A stretch of DNA of 64,000 nt from Brevibacterium pigmentatum (GTDB lineage Bacteria > Actinomycetota > Actinomycetes > Actinomycetales > Brevibacteriaceae), in the NCBI RefSeq assembly GCF_011617465.1, contig NZ_CP050153.1:372001-436000 (forward strand), written 5' to 3'. This document shows positions 8,508 to 16,097 of this stretch, piece by piece. Numbering within the stretch: position 1 is the stretch's first letter; each line of letters opens with the position of its first letter. The notes under the pieces are model-generated. The model saw nothing but the letters and a program-made list of their open reading frames with translations. It ran no database searches and had not been told where the DNA came from. The translations under genes were made by a program, and so were the position numbers.

Positions 8508-8886
8508 TCGTTCTCCTAGCGGGATTCAGTCGATGAGGCGGTGTCTGTCTGCCTCCATGATTCGCAGGTCGAATGACCGCCAGGTTACGGCGAAAGTGAA
8601 TAGACGGTTAACTCCGATTCCGAGGCCCACGAAATGCTCATGCACAATCGGTAGGTTTTGCCGTGTGTTCACGCGATGTTCCAGGTCAGGTGCTATATCA
8701 GCGGGCTTTTGCGCAGCGGGCGCTTGGGTGTGCCGGAGATCGAAAGTCATGTTGTGACAATGACCACTTCGGTCCGACTTCGGTGCGCGAATCGGTGAGC
8801 AGCGGGTATGTGAGAGAGCCCGGATCCGCAATTATGCGGATCCGGGCTCTGTCGAAAAGGGGGAAAGGTCGCCGAGGCGGCCGGAG
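8508..8886. other. Gene-free stretch upstream of pitA
   Basis: 379 nt without a convincing gene. It holds the pitA promoter region, the hairpin at 8815-8850 and one CGCCGAGGCGGCC repeat at 8870-8882. Nothing else is evident. Confidence 0.5.
8815..8850 (-). terminator. Hairpin downstream of the HdeD-like gene
   Basis: A perfect 16-bp stem (8815-8830 with 8835-8850) with loop ATTA. It lies 37-72 nt past the stop of the membrane-protein gene on the reverse strand. No T-run on either side. Confidence 0.7.
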
Positions 8887-9483
8887 TCAGTCGATGATCT
8901 CCCCGCGGATGACATCGCCGCCGTCGTCGTCGGGACGGTTGCGGTGAGGGTCGGATTTCATCTGCCTGTCGACCTTGCGCAGTCGACGGCCGAGAGCGAT
9001 GAGGGCGATGCCGACGAGGATGATGAACCCGGCGAGGGTGAAGATCAGCGCGGTCACTCCGGCGCCCGGTGCGAAGAGGAAGAAGCCGCCGAGGATGATG
9101 CCGAGGACGCCGATGACGGTGAGCGCCCACCAGGTCCTGACGCCCATCCGACGGATGAAGAAGGACATGGTGAGCGCGAGGAAGCTGAAGAAGATGATTG
9201 CGAATCCAGTCAGCACCGTGACCATGGAGGCGAACAGCATCGGGGTGAAGAAGATGAGCGCACCGAGGAGGATGAGCAGGACCGCGCGTGTGACCATGCT
9301 GCCGGTGCGGCCTCCCTGCGGTGCGAAGACGAGGGAGGAGCTGGCGATGACGGCGAGCCAGCAGGCGAAGATCCGCACCACCACCTCGGCGGAGGTGCCT
9401 GGCCAGACCATCATCAGCGCACCCATCACGAGGGCGATGACGCCGTTGACGATGACTGTTCTTCCAGTGCGCTTGAGGTCCAT
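8887..9483 (-). CDS. HdeD-like (DUF308) membrane protein
   Basis: 198 residues with six hydrophobic helices in three hairpin-like repeats (NGVIALVMGALMMVWPG, AVLLILLGALIFFTPM, VIGVLGIILGGFFLFAPG). The recurring '...G...P' at the end of each second helix is typical of the HdeD/DUF308 family, linked to acid stress in E. coli but of unknown role in actinobacteria. The C-terminal ~35 residues are charged and cytoplasmic. ATG 9483 is preferred over GTG 9489. It ends 37 nt before a hairpin terminator. Confidence 0.75.
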   Translation of the reverse strand: MDLKRTGRTVIVNGVIALVMGALMMVWPGTSAEVVVRIFACWLAVIASSSLVFAPQGGRTGSMVTRAVLLILLGALIFFTPMLFASMVTVLTGFAIIFFSFLALTMSFFIRRMGVRTWWALTVIGVLGIILGGFFLFAPGAGVTALIFTLAGFIILVGIALIALGRRLRKVDRQMKSDPHRNRPDDDGGDVIRGEIID

Positions 9484-9568
9484 GCGCACAGCCTAGTCCT
9501 CGGCCTTGGACAGACGCTGAAGACGGCGGGCGAGGTCGGCGGGCAGGAGATGGGTGAGGCGGGCAGGT

Positions 9569-10615
9569 TCAGGCGTGCCCGAAGTGCTCCTCATGGTCGG
9601 CAGTGTCGGACCGTGCGGCCGAATCCGAGGTGGTCCGCTCCTGCTCCGGCATGTCCGAGGTGACGCGCTCCTGCTCGGGCATCAGCCCGCTGAGCTTGAA
9701 CGATTCGGACATGGCATGGACGATGGCGTCGAGGTCGGCCGGGGGACTCGACGTCGTGCCCGATTCAGTCCGGTCAGCCGCCTCGGCGGGGGTGTCCGTG
9801 GTGGGTGTGACTCCTGCTTCCGTGGTCGACTTCGCTCCCGCCTCAGTGGTGGGAGGAGCCGCCGGGGTGTTGTTCTCGAGGAAGCGGAGCAACTCGACGG
9901 GGAAGGGCAGGACCAGGGTCGAGTTCCGTTCCGCGGCCACCTCGACGATGGTCTGGAGGAGGCGCAGCTGCAGGGCGGACGGGGTGTGGGCCATGGCCTC
10001 GGACGCCTTGGCGAGTTTGTTCGAGGCCTGCAGCTCACCGTCGGCGATGATGACGCGGGATCGGCGTTCGCGTTCGGCTTCGGCCTGGCGCGACATCGAG
10101 CGTTTCATTGTCTCCGGCAGGGCCACGTCCTTGATCTCGACGCGATCGATGTGGACGCCCCAGTCGACGGCGGGGCTGTCGATCATGATCGCCAGACCCT
10201 GGTTGAGGCGTTCGCGGTTGGTGAGCAGATCGTCGAGTTCGCTCTGTCCGATGATCGAACGCAGCGACGTCTGGGCGACCTGGCCGACGGCGAGCTGATA
10301 GTCCTCGACGTCGACGACGGCCTTGCGTGGGTCGACGACCTTGAAATAGATGACGGCGTCGACGCGGACGGTGACATTGTCGCGGGTGATGCCCTCCTGC
10401 GCGGGGATCGGCATTGTCACGATCTGGAGGTTGACCTTCTCGAGCTTGTCGACGAAGGGGACGATCGCAGTCATTCCGGGCGGACGGGGCTCGGCGTTGA
10501 CTCTGCCGAGGCGGTAGACCACCCCGCGCTCATACTGCTTGACGATCTTCAGGCTGTTTCCCAGCGTGATTGCTCCGAGTGCGACAAGTGCGGCGAGGAT
10601 ACTGAGCGCCAACAT
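9569..10615 (-). CDS. SPFH/band-7 (stomatin-like, slipin) membrane protein
   Basis: 348 residues. One N-terminal membrane helix (MLALSILAALVALGAITL) is followed by a band-7 domain (~25-240): IVKQYERGVVYRLGRV, PFVDKLEKVNLQIVTMP, GITRDNVTVRVDAVIYFKV and the helical RQAEAERERRSRVIIADGE. Family members form membrane-bound oligomers and often work with NfeD-type partners; none is next to it here. The last ~100 residues are Thr/Ala/Pro/Glu-rich, with a tandem decapeptide (MPEQERVTSD MPEQERTTSD). ATG 10615 is chosen over ATG 10654 because AAAGGAGG sits 8 nt upstream. The tail codons contain a GCCGCCTCGGCG motif (9778-9789). Confidence 0.85.
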   Translation of the reverse strand: MLALSILAALVALGAITLGNSLKIVKQYERGVVYRLGRVNAEPRPPGMTAIVPFVDKLEKVNLQIVTMPIPAQEGITRDNVTVRVDAVIYFKVVDPRKAVVDVEDYQLAVGQVAQTSLRSIIGQSELDDLLTNRERLNQGLAIMIDSPAVDWGVHIDRVEIKDVALPETMKRSMSRQAEAERERRSRVIIADGELQASNKLAKASEAMAHTPSALQLRLLQTIVEVAAERNSTLVLPFPVELLRFLENNTPAAPPTTEAGAKSTTEAGVTPTTDTPAEAADRTESGTTSSPPADLDAIVHAMSESFKLSGLMPEQERVTSDMPEQERTTSDSAARSDTADHEEHFGHA

Positions 10616-10711
10616 GTCGAATCGCCTCCTTTGACGATTGACTGTCTGCTCCATGTTACGCCTGCGCGGCGCGGAAAGACCCGGCTCTGAGGGAATGTGG
10701 ACGGTGCGTAC

Positions 10712-11494
10712 TCAGGCTTCTCTAGCGAGCAGTCGTTTGCCGGCGGGGTAGGCATCCAGGGCTTGAGGGAGGTTGACGCGTCGGCCGGACGCGAAGGTTG
10801 CGAGCACGCGTCCGGTGCCCGGCTGATCCTCGCCGACTCCGGCGGGTTCGAGGCCGATGCGGCGCAGCGTCTGTTTGGCCACCGGCATGGGGGAGTCGAA
10901 GACGGTGAGGGCTCCGGCTCGGGCGGCCATGATCCGGTCGGCGACGAGTCCGTAGTGGGTGCAGCCGAGCACCACGGTCTCCATGCCGGGGCCCATCTGA
11001 GTGAAGGCATCCTCGATGGCGGTGTCGATCTTATTGAGATCGGCGGCGTTGATGGCCTCGGCCAGTCCGGGACAGGCGATCTTGGCCACGTGCAGGTCCG
11101 CGGCGAAGGAGTCGATGAGGTTCTGCTGATACTCACTGCCCGTGGTCGCCGGTGTCGCCCAGATAGCGAAGTCCTGGCCGGTGCCGGCGGCCATCTTCAC
11201 CGCAGGCACGGTGCCGATGACGGGGATGGTCGGTTCGTAGCGGGCGCGGACGGCTTCGAGGGCCTGCACCGAGGCGGTGTTGCAGGCGATGACGATGGCA
11301 TCGGGTTCCCATTCGGCGAGCACCCCAGCCGAATGCAGGGCCCGCTGTTCGAGAGTGTCGGTGCTCAGGCTGCCGTACGGGGTGAAATCCGGGTCCATCG
11401 CGAGGACGAGATCTGCGTCGGGAGCGAGGTTGAACAGTGCGTCGGCGGTGCCGAGGAGTCCGAGTCCGGAATCGAGCAGGCCGATGCGCGTCAT
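10712..11494 (-). CDS. murI: Glutamate racemase (or Asp/Glu racemase family)
   Basis: 260 residues. It interconverts L- and D-glutamate for peptidoglycan, using two catalytic cysteines, both visible: IACNTASV (Cys ~70) and VLGCTHYGL (Cys ~178). The N-terminal GLLDSGLGLLGT departs slightly from the usual DSGxGG. The length is typical. ATG 11494 has the ribosome site GAAGGGAA and overlaps the stop of the upstream HAD gene by 4 nt (ATGA), so the two are co-transcribed. If a second MurI exists elsewhere in the genome, this copy could be an amino-acid racemase of other specificity. Confidence 0.85.
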   Translation of the reverse strand: MTRIGLLDSGLGLLGTADALFNLAPDADLVLAMDPDFTPYGSLSTDTLEQRALHSAGVLAEWEPDAIVIACNTASVQALEAVRARYEPTIPVIGTVPAVKMAAGTGQDFAIWATPATTGSEYQQNLIDSFAADLHVAKIACPGLAEAINAADLNKIDTAIEDAFTQMGPGMETVVLGCTHYGLVADRIMAARAGALTVFDSPMPVAKQTLRRIGLEPAGVGEDQPGTGRVLATFASGRRVNLPQALDAYPAGKRLLAREA

Positions 11495-12168
11495 GAAGTT
11501 CCCTTCGGGTCGGATGTCGTCGAGTGGTTGGTTTTCGACTTGGTGGTCGTCGGGTCGCCTGCGTTCGGGCCGCCGGGCTTGGTGTCGCCGGTCTTCGGAA
11601 CGCCAGTCCACGGGTAGGCGAACTCCCGGATCTCCTTGAGATGGGCTTTCGTCAGGCCGTGGGCGAAGTCCGGGGCGATGAGTTTGAGGCGGTTAGGCGA
11701 GTAGTGCTTGAGGAAGTACTCGCGGGTGGCCGGCCAGGCCAGGTCGTCGTCGATCCAGATCGCACGCCCGTGTTCGTGGGTGGCCAGCCAGTCCTCCATG
11801 GCACGAGCTTTCCACCACTGCTGCGGATCGTGAGCGAAGCGATTGTGGGTCTCATCGGGCATTTCGATCACGTCGAAGGAATTGCGCAGACCGAACTTCG
11901 GTTCGAGTTCGGACTTGCATCGCTGCGACCAGGTCGAGAGCCACACGACGTCGACTTCATGGGTTTCGACGATGCGGTCGAAGAATTCGACGACGGACGG
12001 CCGGTAGTGGAGTTCGTAGTGCCACGCGTGCAGCTTCTTCCGGCCCTCGGCCATGCCGCGCAGCTTGGGAACCGGGTAGGAGTTGAGGACGCCGTCGACA
12101 TCGAGGAAGACAGTGACATGGCGAGCCTGCCTGCGCGCCGACACAGGCGCTGAGGATGCTGCAGCCAT
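11491..12168 (-). CDS. HAD-superfamily protein (phosphatase-like)
   Basis: 225 residues from ATG 12168 (GGAAGGA just upstream; ATG 12171 is also possible). HAD motif I is VTVFLDVDGVLNSY, motif II is near VVWLSTW, and the acidic motif IV is AIWIDDD. The architecture matches the HAD domain found in 'Swiss army knife' RNA-repair proteins and many stand-alone actinobacterial proteins, so a nucleotide or RNA 3'-phosphate substrate is possible. The C-terminal 40 residues are Thr/Lys/Pro-rich. It overlaps murI by 4 nt (operon). Confidence 0.75.
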   Translation of the reverse strand: MAAASSAPVSARRQARHVTVFLDVDGVLNSYPVPKLRGMAEGRKKLHAWHYELHYRPSVVEFFDRIVETHEVDVVWLSTWSQRCKSELEPKFGLRNSFDVIEMPDETHNRFAHDPQQWWKARAMEDWLATHEHGRAIWIDDDLAWPATREYFLKHYSPNRLKLIAPDFAHGLTKAHLKEIREFAYPWTGVPKTGDTKPGGPNAGDPTTTKSKTNHSTTSDPKGTS

Positions 12169-12302
12169 CATTCCTTCCCGTGAGCTCGGGCGTGTGGCCC
12201 TCTGTTGGGGCCATTCGCGCGCTATTCTGGGGGCAGATCGCGCCGCCCGCACCAGATGATCACAGACGAGTTTACCGCCGCGAGCGTCAGGAGGCCGAGT
12301 CC

Positions 12303-13052
12303 GTGTACCGCGAAACCCGGATCCCACGCCAGCGGGCGAGCCTGTGGGTCTCCGTTCCCGACAAGGCAGATTCCCTCGCCGAGGCGACCGATCCCGTCTG
12401 TGGGAACCCTGCCTTCGGGTCGGACGCCGCGCCTGCTCCAGCTCCCTCGCTCATCGCGCCCGACGGGTGCATGGATCTCATCGTCATCGATTCGCAGATG
12501 CTCATCGCCGGTGCCGATTCCACGGCACGGAGGTTCCACGGTTCGGCCGCACCGACGGTGGGTCTGCGCTTCGACTCGGGCGTGCTTCCGCAACTGTTGA
12601 CCACCTCGGCGGGGGAGCTGGCCGACCGGGTGACGCCCCTCGACGCTGTCATCGGCGGCAGGCATACCAGGGGTGGGAAAGTCGGTGAGCGCGGGGCCGC
12701 CTCGGTGACGGGAGCTGCCCGGGTGCTGCTCGACACAGCCGGCGGCCTGATGGACCGGGCTCCGCTGGATCCGCGTCCGATGTCCCTGGCTCGGGCATTG
12801 GATGTGCGCTCAAGTTCGCCGGCCCAGACCGTCACCGAGGCGGCCGCACAGTTCGCGTATTCACCGCGGCAGCTGCGCCGGCTGAGCACGGAATGGTTCG
12901 GCTACGGACCCAAGCACCTGGCGAAGATCCTGCGCTGGCAGGCCGCACGAGACCTCATCGAATCGGGCCGCTCACGGACAGCAGCCGCGGCCGAGGCCGG
13001 GTATGCCGATGCCGCACACCTGCGGCGGGATGAGCGCTCGCTCATCGGATGA
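12303..13052 (+). CDS. AraC-family transcriptional regulator, C-terminus short
   Basis: 249 residues from GTG 12303, with AGGAGG 9 nt upstream. The N-terminal sensor domain contains LIAPDGCMDLIVIDSQ, the hallmark of one AraC subfamily (DUF6597-type). The C-terminus has the two HTH units: LDVRSSSPAQTVTEAAAQFAYSPRQLRRL and ARDLIESGRSRTAAAAEAGYADAAHL. In relatives the second HTH usually continues ~15-20 residues past 'AHLxRxxRxLxG' (GxTPxxL); here a TGA follows DERSLIG. The gene is therefore slightly truncated or ends naturally short, and a palindromic repeat lies 45 nt further on. Target unknown. Confidence 0.75.
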   Translation: MYRETRIPRQRASLWVSVPDKADSLAEATDPVCGNPAFGSDAAPAPAPSLIAPDGCMDLIVIDSQMLIAGADSTARRFHGSAAPTVGLRFDSGVLPQLLTTSAGELADRVTPLDAVIGGRHTRGGKVGERGAASVTGAARVLLDTAGGLMDRAPLDPRPMSLARALDVRSSSPAQTVTEAAAQFAYSPRQLRRLSTEWFGYGPKHLAKILRWQAARDLIESGRSRTAAAAEAGYADAAHLRRDERSLIG

Positions 13053-13096
13053 GGGCGCTCTTGGCGTTCGTTCCGTAAGTTCGTCCCCACTTAGAA

Positions 13097-13152
13097 CTAC
13101 CCGACGGCGGCCCAGCAACCTCGCGCCAGGTTGCTGGGCCGCCGTCGGGTAG
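13097..13152. repeat. 56-bp palindromic repeat, copy 1
   Basis: Two perfect 25-bp arms (13097-13121 and 13128-13152) around the loop CGCGCC; the arms begin CTACCCGACGGCGGCCCAGC. The right side continues CAATTA, which supplies the TAA stop of the convergent VOC gene. Near-identical copies lie at 15133, 37903 and 39856. It would fold as a very stable RNA hairpin in both directions and may act as a terminator. Confidence 0.95.
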
Positions 13153-13155
13153 CAA

Positions 13156-13563
13156 TTAGGAGTTGAGGGCGGCGAAGAGGTCGACCGTGTTGCCGTCGGG
13201 GTCGGAGACCACGGCGTAGCGCTGTCCCCAGAACGCGTCCCAGGGTTCGTGGACGATTCCGGCCACGGGATCGCTTCCCCCGTCGCCGCGTCCGGTGAGC
13301 TTGGCGAATGTCGCATCGACCCCCTCGGCGGTGGAGCAGTCGAAGGCCAAGGACATCGTGTGTCCGCCGGTCGGGCGGGTCCACTCGGGGTCGATGCCGA
13401 GGACGACCGCTTCGGTGTCGAGGAGGATCCGCAGGGATCCGGAAGTGAACTCGGTGTGTGGGGCGTCCGGGCCGCCGTCGGCGAGCTCGAGGCCGAGCGC
13501 GGAGTAGAAGGTGATGGCGGCTGGCATGTCTGAGGTGATGATCGAGATCGCGTCGAGTTTCAT
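13156..13563 (-). CDS. VOC/glyoxalase-fold protein
   Basis: 135 residues with the paired beta-alpha-beta-beta-beta modules of the vicinal-oxygen-chelate fold: KLDAISIITSDMPAAITFYSALGLEL at the N-terminus, HTMSLAFDC in the middle and RYAVVSDPDGNTVDLFAAL at the C-terminus, the last with a typical metal-ligand Asp/Asn region. The family includes dioxygenases, glyoxalases and resistance proteins that bind drugs; the substrate cannot be told. A TAGTCT -10 (13570-13575) ends 6 nt before ATG 13563, so the mRNA is probably leaderless. Its stop codon is formed at the edge of palindromic repeat copy 1. Confidence 0.85.
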   Translation of the reverse strand: MKLDAISIITSDMPAAITFYSALGLELADGGPDAPHTEFTSGSLRILLDTEAVVLGIDPEWTRPTGGHTMSLAFDCSTAEGVDATFAKLTGRGDGGSDPVAGIVHEPWDAFWGQRYAVVSDPDGNTVDLFAALNS

Positions 13564-13743
13564 GACTTCAGACTATGCGGACGTGCAGGGAGTCGGCTTG
13601 AACGAATCGGCCATGATCGCGCGTCCCCCGGGAGGTACTCGCCGCTGTCGGGCGGGCGATGCGCTCACACTGGGTGAGTAAATGGCCACGCCCGCCGCGG
13701 TTTCGCGTGACTGTCTCTCCCACCTAAGTCAGCGGTTCGGTCC

Positions 13744-14139
13744 TCAACCCTGCAGGTAGGGTTCGAAGACTGCGCGCAGCTCGGGCGTCAGCGGGGTGGG
13801 CTTCTGCGAGTCCCGGTCGATGTGGACGAGCACGCAGTCGTGGTCGAAGACCTGACGTCCGTCCTGGTCACCTCGGGTGTTCACCGTGAATGAGGAGTTG
13901 CCGAGCTTCTTCACCGTCACCGTCATCTTCAGCTCCGGGCCGTACATGACGGGCACGAGGTAGTCGATGGTCTGGCGGGCGACGAGCAGTCCGCCGCCGG
14001 TGATGTGTCCGGCCCGGATCTCGTGCATCCAGCGCACGCGGCATTCCTCGATGAGGGTGATCATCCGTGCGTTGTTGACGTGGCCGAGCAGGTCCTGATC
14101 CGACCAGCGCACTTCGGGTGAGAGTTCGAAAGTGGCCAT
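13744..14139 (-). CDS. 4HBT-family acyl-CoA thioesterase
   Basis: 131-residue hotdog-fold protein. The catalytic motif SDQDLLGHVNNARMITLIEECR matches YbgC/4HBT thioesterases (Asp followed by GHVNN). It hydrolyses acyl-CoA thioesters; chain length is unknown. ATG 14139 has GGAGG upstream. Its promoter carries GAACGATCGTTC just after a TTAACT -10, the same arrangement as two lipid-metabolism promoters at 58 and 60 kb, so it is probably in a TetR regulon for acyl-CoA metabolism rather than in the etf operon beside it. Confidence 0.85.
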   Translation of the reverse strand: MATFELSPEVRWSDQDLLGHVNNARMITLIEECRVRWMHEIRAGHITGGGLLVARQTIDYLVPVMYGPELKMTVTVKKLGNSSFTVNTRGDQDGRQVFDHDCVLVHIDRDSQKPTPLTPELRAVFEPYLQG

Positions 14140-14173
14140 GACTGCCTCCGGGAGCTGATTGGGAACGAGGTCT

Positions 14174-14194
14174 GAACGATCGTTCCATAGTTAA
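14174..14194 (-). promoter_or_regulatory. Thioesterase promoter with TetR-type operator
   Basis: On the reverse strand a TTAACT -10-like hexamer (14189-14194) is followed by the perfect 12-bp palindrome GAACGATCGTTC (14174-14185). It fits the GARCGANCGYTC pattern also found at 58041 and 59949. Confidence 0.55.
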
Positions 14195-14276
14195 CCAGGT
14201 GGCCAGCGCCAACGGAAATTCTCAGTGCATTGGTACTGTCCGAAGCGGCCTTGGCGGAGCCCGGGTTCAACTGCGC

Positions 14277-15275
14277 TCAGCCGCGACGGCGCACGATCTC
14301 CTCGTTGACAGCGGCGACCACCTCGTGGAGGTCGCCGATGATCGCGTAATCGGCACGCTGGACCATCGTGGCCTCCTCGTCGGTGTTGATGGCCACGAGC
14401 GTCTTCGCGCCCTCGATTCCGGCCATGTGCTGGATCGCTCCCGAGATCCCGCAGGCGATGTAGACATCGGGGGAGATGCGACTGCCGGTCTGGCCGACCT
14501 GCTCGGCGTGCGGGCGCCAGCCCAGCCCCGTGACCACACGTGAGACGCCCAAGGCCCCGCCGAGGTGGTCGACGAGTTCGAGGACTTCTGCGAATCCGTT
14601 CTCCGACCCGACTCCGCGACCGGCCCCGACCACGGCTCTGGCCGAGGTCAGTCCGGACGCATCATCGGCGGCTTCGACCTCGGTGCGCTGGACACGGGTG
14701 GCCAGGTCCGCCTCGGCGACGGTGAGGTCATAGCCAATGATTTCGGGGGTGATCGGGGTCGTCTCTTCGGGAGTGCACGCGTGGCCGGCGATCGTGAGCA
14801 CCTGCAGATCCCCGTCGAGGCGGAGGCGTTCGAAGGCAGTGCCGCCGTGGACCTGACGCAGCAGCCCCTCCTCGTCGGCGGCGATGACGTTGGCAGCCAT
14901 GCGGGCGCCGGTGCGAACAGCGGCATGGGCCATGAGCTCCATGCCGCGCGGGGTGCCCGAGGCCAGCAGCGTGCCGGATTCCGGAGTGACGTCGACGATC
15001 GCCTGCGCCCAGGCCGCCGCCGAATACTCCGCGAGATCCGGATGCTCGAGATGGTGGATGACACCGACCCCGAGTCGCCCCAGCGCGTCAACGGCGGAAT
15101 CGCTGAGTTCCCCGATCACCACCGCTTCCGTGCTACCTGACGGCGGCCCAGATACCTCGCGCGAGGTTGCTGCGCCGCCGTCAGGTAGTAATTGGGTGCG
15201 GGCGAAGGTGAGGGCTTCGGCGGAGGTGAGCGTCACCTGGCCGGAGGTGTCGGTTTCGATGAAGACTAGGGTCAT
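14277..15275 (-). CDS. etfA: Electron transfer flavoprotein alpha subunit
   Basis: 332 residues. The C-terminal FAD-binding domain has the ETF-alpha signature ([27 protein letters not shown], then [23 protein letters not shown]). The protein forms a heterodimer with EtfB and carries electrons from dehydrogenases to the membrane ETF-quinone system. ATG 15275 overlaps the etfB stop by 4 nt. Oddity: codons ~29-48 are made by a complete 56-bp palindromic repeat, translated roughly as [20 protein letters not shown], between 'ALTFARTQ' and 'TEAVVIG', where other EtfA proteins have a short surface loop. The frame stays open, so the protein is probably functional. Confidence 0.92.
   Translation of the reverse strand: MTLVFIETDTSGQVTLTSAEALTFARTQLLPDGGAATSREVSGPPSGSTEAVVIGELSDSAVDALGRLGVGVIHHLEHPDLAEYSAAAWAQAIVDVTPESGTLLASGTPRGMELMAHAAVRTGARMAANVIAADEEGLLRQVHGGTAFERLRLDGDLQVLTIAGHACTPEETTPITPEIIGYDLTVAEADLATRVQRTEVEAADDASGLTSARAVVGAGRGVGSENGFAEVLELVDHLGGALGVSRVVTGLGWRPHAEQVGQTGSRISPDVYIACGISGAIQHMAGIEGAKTLVAINTDEEATMVQRADYAIIGDLHEVVAAVNEEIVRRRG
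15133..15188. repeat. 56-bp palindromic repeat, copy 2 (inside etfA)
   Basis: Same element as copy 1; arms 15133-15157 and 15164-15188, loop CGCGCG, with arm mismatches (GATACC against GGTTGC, and GCGCC for GGCCC). Followed by TAATTG. It lies wholly within the etfA reading frame and adds about 19-20 codons. Confidence 0.92.
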
Positions 15276-16096
15276 GGCCGGATCACTCCGATCTCTTCGA
15301 GCACATCGACCAGGGCGGGAGCCGCTTCGGGGCCCTCGCCGAGGATGGTCACCGAACTCGCCTTCACCTCAGGCAGTTCGAGCCGGATGCGGGGGCTGCC
15401 CGTCCCGGGTTCCGGGGCGTCATATTCGACGATCGGGGCCTTCTTCGCCTTCATCCGGCCGGTGATCGAGGGATAGCGCGGATCGACCCCGCCCTCGTGG
15501 ACGGCGACGACGGTAGGCAGGTCGAGTGAGAAGATCTCCGTTCCCGCCGGCCCGATCCCGCGGGCTTCGATGCGGCCACCGCCGCGCTCGCCGCCTCCGC
15601 CGCTCCCGGCACCAGCCCCTTCTCCGCCGCCGGTTACACCAATCGTCTGGATGTTCGTGAGCACCGGGTATCCGAGGTCGTAGGCCAGGCGGATTCCGAC
15701 CTGGAAATCGCCGGTGTCGGCGGCATCGTCACCGGTGAGGACGAGATCGAAGGTCTGCCCCGCCTCGGCGCGATCACGGATGACATCGCCGATGACCTGC
15801 GCAATGTCCTCGGGTGCGAACACGGACGGGTCGGCCGCCTCGACGAGGATGCCGTCGTTCGCACCCACAGCCACTGCCGCTCTCAGCTGCTCGACCGCCT
15901 CGGCGGGGCCGAGTGTGAGCACCGCGACCGTCCCGCCGGTCGCGGCCGCGGTCTGGATCGCGAGCTCGACAGCGCACTCCTCATGCGAGGACATGGTGTG
16001 GCCGAGCCCGGATTCGTCGATCTCGGTACCGGTGTCGTCAAGGGTGACGGAGCCCGCGATATCGGGGACGCGCTTGATGCACACGAGGATGTTCAT
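15272..16096 (-). CDS. etfB: Electron transfer flavoprotein beta subunit
   Basis: 274 residues from ATG 16096 (ribosome site CAGGAG). ETF-beta features: MNILVCIKRVPD at the N-terminus, SSHEECAVELAIQ, the AMP/nucleotide-binding LTGDDAADTGDFQVGIRLAYDLGYP, and LPTVVAVHEGGVDPRYPSITGRMKAKK. An unusual Gly/Arg-rich low-complexity insertion (GGGEGAGAGSGGGGERGGG, residues ~160-180) sits where relatives have a short turn. It begins 1 nt after the dehydrogenase stop and overlaps etfA by 4 nt, so dehydrogenase-etfB-etfA form one operon. Confidence 0.92.
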   Translation of the reverse strand: MNILVCIKRVPDIAGSVTLDDTGTEIDESGLGHTMSSHEECAVELAIQTAAATGGTVAVLTLGPAEAVEQLRAAVAVGANDGILVEAADPSVFAPEDIAQVIGDVIRDRAEAGQTFDLVLTGDDAADTGDFQVGIRLAYDLGYPVLTNIQTIGVTGGGEGAGAGSGGGGERGGGRIEARGIGPAGTEIFSLDLPTVVAVHEGGVDPRYPSITGRMKAKKAPIVEYDAPEPGTGSPRIRLELPEVKASSVTILGEGPEAAPALVDVLEEIGVIRP

Positions 16097-16097
16097 C

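Noticed and set aside
13097-13152. Insertion sequence ends
   Set aside because: The palindrome is a free-standing unit; no transposase ORF lies between or beside any of the four copies in this window.
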